Shown here: piece by piece, positions 14,249-18,619 of the stretch
Layout: each line of letters begins with the position of its first letter
Position numbering within the stretch: the stretch's first letter is position 1
Assembly (NCBI GenBank): GCA_910586805.1
Contig: CAJUJC010000033.1
Span: 1 to 18,619, forward strand
Direction: 5' to 3'
Length of the DNA stretch: 18,619 bases
DNA from: an uncultured Erysipelotrichales bacterium
Lineage (GTDB): Bacteria > Bacillota_I > Bacilli_A > Erysipelotrichales > Coprobacillaceae
The notes under the pieces: generated by a model
Seen by the model: only the letters and a program-made list of their open reading frames with translations
Told to the model about the DNA's origin: nothing
Databases searched by the model: none
Program-made: the position numbers and the translations under genes

Positions 14249-14272
14249 AGTAATATAAAGTAGGTGAGATTT

Positions 14273-15043
14273 ATGCAAAGATATACAATTGTATGTAAAC
14301 AAGATTCAACTTCACAAATGATATCAAAACAGTTAAGAGATGCTTTTGATAGTCTCATGACATATGATGAAATGAATCCTGAGATGGTTATTAGTGTGGG
14401 TGGCGATGGAACAATGCTTTATTCAGTTCATATGTATAAGCATATGTTAGATTCTGTTGCTTTTGTGGGATTGCATACTGGAACTTTAGGTTTTTTAACA
14501 GATTATCAAAAAGAGGAGATAGAGCAGTTTATTAATGATGTTTATCATAAAGATTATACAATTTATAATAGATATTTATTAAATGTGACAACAAATAAAG
14601 AAACATACTTAGCATTAAACGAATTACGTATTGAAAATAATATGCGTTCTCAAGTTTTAGATGTTTATATTGATGATGAGTTTTTAGAAACATTTAGAGG
14701 AAATGGTTTATGTGTTTGTACATCTTCTGGATCAACTGCTTATAATAAATCATTAGGCGGAGCAGTGATTTGTGGAGATAATGGTTTGATGCAATTAAGT
14801 GAAATTGCTGGTATTCATCATAATGCTTATCGTTCTTTAGGTTCATCTTTGATTTTAGATAAGTCTCATCAGATTCATTTTGAATCACAAAACTTTGAAA
14901 ATTCAGTTTTAGGTATCGATCATCTTGTTTATGATTTAAAAGATGTGAATTGTATAGATGTGAAGATTTCAAATCAATGCGCTCGTTTTGTGCAATTGAA
15001 ACATGTGTCTATGATTGAAAGATTAAAGAGAGCATTTTTATGA
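14273..15043 (+). CDS. nadK: NAD kinase
   Basis: A 256-residue NAD kinase (PpnK/NadF), which phosphorylates NAD to NADP. The catalytic GGDGTM is at residues 43-48, followed by the NE motif in LALNELRIENN (116-117) and the NAD-binding SSGSTAYNKSLGGAV (from 151). The length is typical for short Gram-positive NadK. The frame is open to a GTG at 14264, but that lies in the TAGGTGAG ribosome-binding site, so ATG 14273 is the start. Its TGA stop overlaps the ATG of the pseudouridine synthase by 4 bp, so the two genes form a coupled operon, the order known for Bacillus yjbN-yjbO. Confidence 0.96.
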   Translation: MQRYTIVCKQDSTSQMISKQLRDAFDSLMTYDEMNPEMVISVGGDGTMLYSVHMYKHMLDSVAFVGLHTGTLGFLTDYQKEEIEQFINDVYHKDYTIYNRYLLNVTTNKETYLALNELRIENNMRSQVLDVYIDDEFLETFRGNGLCVCTSSGSTAYNKSLGGAVICGDNGLMQLSEIAGIHHNAYRSLGSSLILDKSHQIHFESQNFENSVLGIDHLVYDLKDVNCIDVKISNQCARFVQLKHVSMIERLKRAFL

Positions 15044-15870
15044 AAAAAGAATGGATTGTTACAAAAATGGATCATCAATCACGTATTGATGATTTTGCAT
15101 ATAAGCATCATATAAGTAAAAAAGCATTGAAAGATATAAAAATGCAAGGAGATATTTTAGTGAATGGTATCCATCAAACTGTGAGATATTGTTTGAATTT
15201 TGGAGAGATTGTGACATTTATATTTCCAAAAGAAGAGAATAAAATCGCACCTGAAAATATACCTTTTACAATAGTTTATGAAGATGATGATTTGATGGTT
15301 ATTGATAAACAACCTCATATTGCTTGTATTCCTACACGAGCCCGTCCATGCCATACTTTAGCAAATGCTATTACTTATTATTATCAAACAATTGGACTTT
15401 CTTCGACTGTTCATTTTGTCAATAGATTGGATAAAGAGACAAGGGGGTTGATGATTGTTGCGAAACATCGTTATATTCATGATTTGATGAAGTATACACA
15501 TATAAGACGAATTTATCGTGCACATATTGAAGGCAATGTTAAACAAGGAAGTATACGGCTACCTATATATAAAGATGGTTATGCTATGAAGAGAGTCATT
15601 GATGAAAGAGGGAAGCCATCATGTACACACTATCGTTCACTAGATGATCATGGTTTGGTTGAATTTTGTTTAGAAACAGGAAGAACTCATCAAATAAGAG
15701 TACATATGTCAGCAATTGGACATGCCTTGATTGGCGATTCTTTATATGGTGATGGAACAGGTGAATTTGATTTGGAAAGTTATAAAATCACTTTTATACA
15801 TCCAACAACAAAACAAGTCATTCATATAGAGAAAAAATCATATAAAGATAAAATGAAGATAAAGAAATGA
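15040..15870 (+). CDS. RluA/RluD-family pseudouridine synthase
   Basis: A 276-residue RNA pseudouridine synthase of the RluA family, which isomerises uridine to pseudouridine in rRNA or tRNA. The N-terminal region (about 1-62) looks like an S4-type RNA-binding domain (SRIDDFAYKHHISKKALKDI). The catalytic motif is VNRLDKETRGLMIVAKH with Asp131; the later TGRTHQIRVHMSAIGHALIG is also diagnostic. The gene begins inside the nadK stop (ATGA). It resembles the yjbO position in Bacillus. Which uridine it modifies cannot be told from the sequence. Confidence 0.93.
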   Translation: MKKEWIVTKMDHQSRIDDFAYKHHISKKALKDIKMQGDILVNGIHQTVRYCLNFGEIVTFIFPKEENKIAPENIPFTIVYEDDDLMVIDKQPHIACIPTRARPCHTLANAITYYYQTIGLSSTVHFVNRLDKETRGLMIVAKHRYIHDLMKYTHIRRIYRAHIEGNVKQGSIRLPIYKDGYAMKRVIDERGKPSCTHYRSLDDHGLVEFCLETGRTHQIRVHMSAIGHALIGDSLYGDGTGEFDLESYKITFIHPTTKQVIHIEKKSYKDKMKIKK

Positions 15871-15888
15871 TTTTAGTATATAAAAAAG

Positions 15889-15916
15889 CTGGAAAAGAAC
15901 TATAGTTCTTTTCCAG
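15889..15916. terminator. bidirectional terminator between the pseudouridine synthase and SEDS genes
   Basis: A perfect 12-bp stem (15889-15900 with 15905-15916, loop TATA) flanked by A-rich and T-rich runs, between two convergent stop codons. Confidence 0.9.
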
Positions 15917-15918
15917 TT

Positions 15919-17118
15919 TTAATATACTTGTTTATTTTTAACCAATTGGTTTTGTGATTCAATATCTAAGAACATTCCAATAGCAATCATATAAGAAAGA
16001 AGTGAAGAACCACCATAAGAAATAAAAGGAAGTGTAATACCGGTAATTGGTAAAAGTCCTAAAATCATACCAATATTCCATACCTGTTGGAAAACTAACA
16101 TACCAAAGATTCCCATAACAAAGAATTTATCTTGATGATTTGTTGTTTCAAAACCAATCTTTAAGATGATTATATCTAAGGCAACAAGTGCTCCTAAAGT
16201 TATCATTCCACCAACAAAGCCATAGTTTGTTGCAATAACAGCAAAAATGAAATCGGTTTGTGCTTCTGGGAAGTTCATAATGACAGATTGAAAGCCGTGT
16301 CCAAACCATCCAGCAGTTCCATAAGATAATAGTGAATAGAATAACTGATATCCTTGATTTTTTATTGTTCCTTCAGGGTCCACCCAACCATAAAAACGAT
16401 CAAGCTTGTGTCCTGTTACAATTTTAGCAAATATATTAGGTTGGAATATAAATAAATAAGCACCAATTGCAATAATAAGTCCTACAATAATCAAACCAAC
16501 TGTAAACCACTGACCTCTTAAACCACTTGAAAATAAAACAAAAACGACACCAACTAAAATAATTAAAACAACACCAGCATCATTTTGTAAATACACAAGT
16601 AAAGCTGGAGGAAGAACAACTGCCATACATTTCATAATGTAAGATAATTCACTTTCAAAAGTTCTCACCAAAACGTAGTCATTGGACTCTTTAGTAATAC
16701 GTGCAAGAGCAATGACAATTACTATTTTCATAAATTCAGAGGGTTGAAAACTAAAACCAGGCAATTGATACCAAGCAGTAGCTCCTCCAACTTTATTAGC
16801 AAAGGGAATAATGTGTCTAACTGGAAGATAAGGGGAGATATAATGATCTAAGACAAGCAAAGCAAGTAAAACCATTAATATTCCATAAATAATCCATATT
16901 TTGTCATAGACTTGATCATTTCCAACTTTATTAATAATATATATAATGACAACTCCTATAATATAAAAGATGAACTGTTTAAACCATAGCATTTCAGGGT
17001 TATCATGCTTTTGGATAAGAGGAGCGGCACATAAAACAGCAAAGCAACTAATACAACATAAAATAATCATAATAAAAACCAAAGGATGTTTTTTGATAAA
17101 AGTTTTTATGTTTTCCAT
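15919..17118 (-). CDS. rodA: SEDS family protein, RodA-like
   Basis: A 399-residue polytopic membrane protein with about ten hydrophobic helices, of the SEDS family (RodA/FtsW/SpoVE), peptidoglycan glycosyltransferases that elongate glycan from lipid II with a partner class B PBP. Conserved segments are FQPSEFMK (124-131), PEAQTDFIFAVI (284-295) and NIGMILGLLPITGITLPF followed by ISYGGSS. NIGM and the PITG form favour RodA over FtsW. In the large outer loop the usual catalytic Asp (as in xPxxDPxGxGYQ) is not at its place: here the segment reads WVDPEGTIKNQGYQ with Thr251 aligned to it. An AAAGGAG site precedes the ATG. It is a single gene, divergent from the EIIB-like gene. Confidence 0.88.
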   Translation of the reverse strand: MENIKTFIKKHPLVFIMIILCCISCFAVLCAAPLIQKHDNPEMLWFKQFIFYIIGVVIIYIINKVGNDQVYDKIWIIYGILMVLLALLVLDHYISPYLPVRHIIPFANKVGGATAWYQLPGFSFQPSEFMKIVIVIALARITKESNDYVLVRTFESELSYIMKCMAVVLPPALLVYLQNDAGVVLIILVGVVFVLFSSGLRGQWFTVGLIIVGLIIAIGAYLFIFQPNIFAKIVTGHKLDRFYGWVDPEGTIKNQGYQLFYSLLSYGTAGWFGHGFQSVIMNFPEAQTDFIFAVIATNYGFVGGMITLGALVALDIIILKIGFETTNHQDKFFVMGIFGMLVFQQVWNIGMILGLLPITGITLPFISYGGSSLLSYMIAIGMFLDIESQNQLVKNKQVY

Positions 17119-17155
17119 CTATTTGTGCTCCTTTCTATATTTTCTTTTTTATCTC

Positions 17156-17173
17156 TTTATAGTATACTATAAA
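17156..17173. repeat. perfect 18-bp palindrome in the divergent promoter region
   Basis: TTTATAGTATACTATAAA is a perfect palindrome between the SEDS gene and the EIIB-like gene. On the minus strand it contains TATACT, 16 bp after TTGAAG, which is a possible SEDS-gene promoter. It could be an operator or simply overlapping -10 boxes. Confidence 0.45.
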
Positions 17174-17209
17174 AAAGAAATACTTCAATCAAAAAAGGAT
17201 GTGAATTTT

Positions 17210-17560
17210 GTGAAAACTGAATATATTGCGATTGTTGTAATGATTGTATTTGCGTTGGTATTATTTTATTTTGGATATGTTTCTTTTCTTAAAAATAAGG
17301 ACTTAAAACAACCAGAGCATTCATCTTCAATTGATATTGAAAAATTGGTTAAGGCTTTAGGTGGAGTAGAAAACATTAAGGATGTTTCATTTTCTCCATC
17401 AAAATTAACTGTGATTTTAATGAATCAAAGTGTTGTGGATATAGTGCCTATTCAAGAATTAGGGGCAAGTGGTATTGTTGAAGGTAAGGATACTTTGTCT
17501 ATAATTTTTGGAAGACAGTCTGAAAATATTGCTAATGACTTGAAGAAAAAAATATCATAA
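17210..17560 (+). CDS. membrane-anchored PTS EIIB-like domain lacking the phosphocysteine
   Basis: A 116-residue protein. Residues 4-27 are one membrane helix (IAIVVMIVFALVLFYFGYVSFL). Residues 42-115 match the glucose-type PTS EIIB fold in order: IEKLVKALGGVENI, the strand KLTVIL, IQELGASGIVEGKDTLSIIFG, then the terminal helix SENIANDLKKKI. In EIIB the phosphorylated cysteine lies in a CxTRLR motif; here the aligned residues are SPSKLT, with Ser62 in place of the cysteine and Ser-Lys in place of Thr-Arg. No EIIC or EIIA is present. I choose GTG 17210 because AAAGGA lies about 10 bp upstream; a longer open frame exists but overlaps the SEDS gene. Probably not a sugar phosphotransferase; a sensory or scaffold role is a guess. 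Confidence 0.8.
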   Translation: MKTEYIAIVVMIVFALVLFYFGYVSFLKNKDLKQPEHSSSIDIEKLVKALGGVENIKDVSFSPSKLTVILMNQSVVDIVPIQELGASGIVEGKDTLSIIFGRQSENIANDLKKKIS

Positions 17561-17689
17561 GATATATAAAAAAAATAAAAGTTAAAGAGCATATGATTGG
17601 TAATTGAAAAAATATTATAGTATAGTGTAAGTGTCGAATGGACGACTTGTTTATGTAGTAAAAAAAAGCCTAAAATTCTTGAGATATTA

Positions 17690-17718
17690 TTGTTTCAAAA
17701 ATGCATAAGTGCTATAAT
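17690..17718 (+). promoter_or_regulatory. sigma-A promoter of pflB
   Basis: TTGTTT (17690-17695), 17 bp, perfect TATAAT (17713-17718), 32 bp before the pflB ATG. A hairpin-like GTCG/CGAC repeat at about 17633-17646 lies upstream and has no clear role. Confidence 0.7.
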
Positions 17719-17750
17719 AAACGAGAAATAAATTAACAGGGGGTTAGAAG

Positions 17751-18619
17751 ATGACTTTTAAAGAAAAATGGAATGGTGCTTGGGAAGGCTTCCAAGCAGG
17801 AAAATGGAACAAAGAAGTTAATTTAAGAGACTTCATCCAATTAAACTACACACCTTATGATGGTGATGATTCTTTCTTAGCTGGTCCTACACAAAATACA
17901 AAGGATTTATGGGATCAAGTTATGGAATTAACAAAACAAGAAAGAGATGCTGGTGGAGTTTTAGATATGGATACAAAAATTGTATCTACATTAACTTCTC
18001 ATGATGCAGGATATTTAGATAGATCTAAAGAAACAATTGTTGGGGTTCAAACTGACAAACCATTCAAGAGATCATTACAACCATTTGGTGGTATTCGTAT
18101 TGCTGAACAAGCTTGTGAAACAAATGGGTATAAAGTAGATCCTGAAATTTCTTATATTTTTAGAGAATATAGAAAAACTCATAATCAAGGGGTATTTGAT
18201 GTTTATACACCTGAAATTAGAGCTTGTCGTTCATCTCATGTTATCACTGGTTTACCAGATGGTTATGGACGTGGACGTATTATTGGAGATTATCGTAGAG
18301 TTGCTTTATATGGTGTTGATAAATTAATTGAAGATAAGAAAAATCAATTAGCAACTTCTCAAACAAGAATGACATCAAAAGTTATTCAATTACGTGAAGA
18401 ATTAAGCGAACAAATTAGAGCTTTAGGTGATTTAAAAGAAATGGCTGCTAAATATGGTTATGATATTTCTAAACCAGCAACAAACTGTAAAGAAGCTATT
18501 CAATGGTTATATTTTGGATATTTAGGTGCAGTTAAAGAACAAAATGGTGCAGCTATGTCATTAGGTAGAACATCTACATTTATTGATATTTATGTAGAAA
18601 GAGACTTAAAGAATGGTGT
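17751..18619 (+). CDS. pflB: pyruvate formate-lyase (formate acetyltransferase), 5' part
   Basis: The first 289 codons of pyruvate formate-lyase, open to the window edge. This oxygen-sensitive glycyl-radical enzyme converts pyruvate and CoA to acetyl-CoA and formate in anaerobic fermentation. The N-terminal sequence MTFKEKWNGAWEGFQAGKW, then LRDFIQLNYTPYDGDDSFLAGPT, LTSHDAGYLD, PFGGIRIAEQACE, IFREYRKTHNQGVFDVYTPE, and SSHVITGLPDGYGRGRIIGDY are all characteristic. The catalytic cysteine pair and the C-terminal glycyl-radical loop lie beyond the window. The ATG follows AGGGGGT with good spacing and a strong promoter. It implies a partner activase outside the window. Confidence 0.97.
   Translation, partial: MTFKEKWNGAWEGFQAGKWNKEVNLRDFIQLNYTPYDGDDSFLAGPTQNTKDLWDQVMELTKQERDAGGVLDMDTKIVSTLTSHDAGYLDRSKETIVGVQTDKPFKRSLQPFGGIRIAEQACETNGYKVDPEISYIFREYRKTHNQGVFDVYTPEIRACRSSHVITGLPDGYGRGRIIGDYRRVALYGVDKLIEDKKNQLATSQTRMTSKVIQLREELSEQIRALGDLKEMAAKYGYDISKPATNCKEAIQWLYFGYLGAVKEQNGAAMSLGRTSTFIDIYVERDLKNG

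Noticed and set aside
14694..14972. Minus-strand open frame inside nadK
   Set aside because: Antisense shadow of the NAD kinase gene, with His/Asn/Lys-rich low-quality translation and no ribosome-binding site.
16970..17209. Long N-terminal extension of the EIIB-like protein
   Set aside because: It would run antisense through the start of the SEDS gene; the GTG at 17210 has a ribosome-binding site and gives a sensible membrane helix followed by the domain.
17633..17646. GTCG/CGAC hairpin upstream of pflB as a terminator or redox-regulator site
   Set aside because: The stem is only 4 bp, no T-run follows, and it does not match a binding motif that I can recognise with confidence.
1..18619. 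CRISPR array, tRNA or rRNA genes, insertion sequences, phage genes
   Set aside because: No regularly spaced repeats, no cloverleaf-like or rRNA-like stretches and no transposase or phage protein signatures were seen in reading the window.

Overview
The window looks like the chromosome of an AT-rich, anaerobic, low-GC Gram-positive bacterium, most likely Erysipelotrichia or a related gut Firmicute. This placement is inferred from the T-box control of trpS, an Spx regulator, a GerS/YdcC-type protein beside alr, pyruvate formate-lyase, strong AGGAGG ribosome-binding sites and the short intergenic terminators. No rRNA, tRNA, insertion sequence, prophage or CRISPR array is visible. Most of it is ordinary core chromosome.

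Layout. Positions 112-1858 (minus) hold a membrane-microdomain operon: an unknown gene, an NfeD-like protein and an SPFH/band-7 protein. Positions 1989-4621 (plus) hold a tightly packed five-gene operon: two tandem thioredoxin-like lipoproteins, purine nucleoside phosphorylase (deoD), a HAD phosphatase and a GNAT acetyltransferase. Positions 4622-5382 are a decayed stretch with a broken SRPBCC gene. An alpha/beta hydrolase (5383-6345), a DUF378 membrane protein (minus), a LolA/GerS-like anchored protein and alanine racemase follow. At 8935-10190 a thioredoxin-fold protein without cysteines (minus) diverges from ridA, which overlaps a small ComK-like gene.

Positions 10198-15870 hold uppP (minus), a YjbA/DUF3603-like gene, trpS (minus) with a complete tryptophan T-box leader, spx, a CYTH-domain phosphatase (minus), NAD kinase and an RluA-family pseudouridine synthase. 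As I recall the Bacillus subtilis map, the sequence yjbA-trpS-spxA-yjbK-nadF(yjbN)-yjbO is a compressed version of the same neighbourhood. At the right end a RodA-type SEDS protein (minus) diverges from a membrane-anchored, cysteine-less PTS EIIB-like domain, followed by the start of pflB, which runs off the window.

Several genes join in cell-envelope work: alr makes D-alanine, uppP recycles the undecaprenyl carrier and the SEDS protein polymerises glycan. spx and the thioredoxin-fold proteins point to thiol/redox homeostasis. The items most worth a second look are three proteins that keep a family fold but seem to lack the family's key residue (EIIB-like, RodA-like, thioredoxin-like), an Spx with a four-cysteine C-terminal tail, and a short ComK-like gene. 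I did not find convincing evidence of a wholly new multi-gene system.
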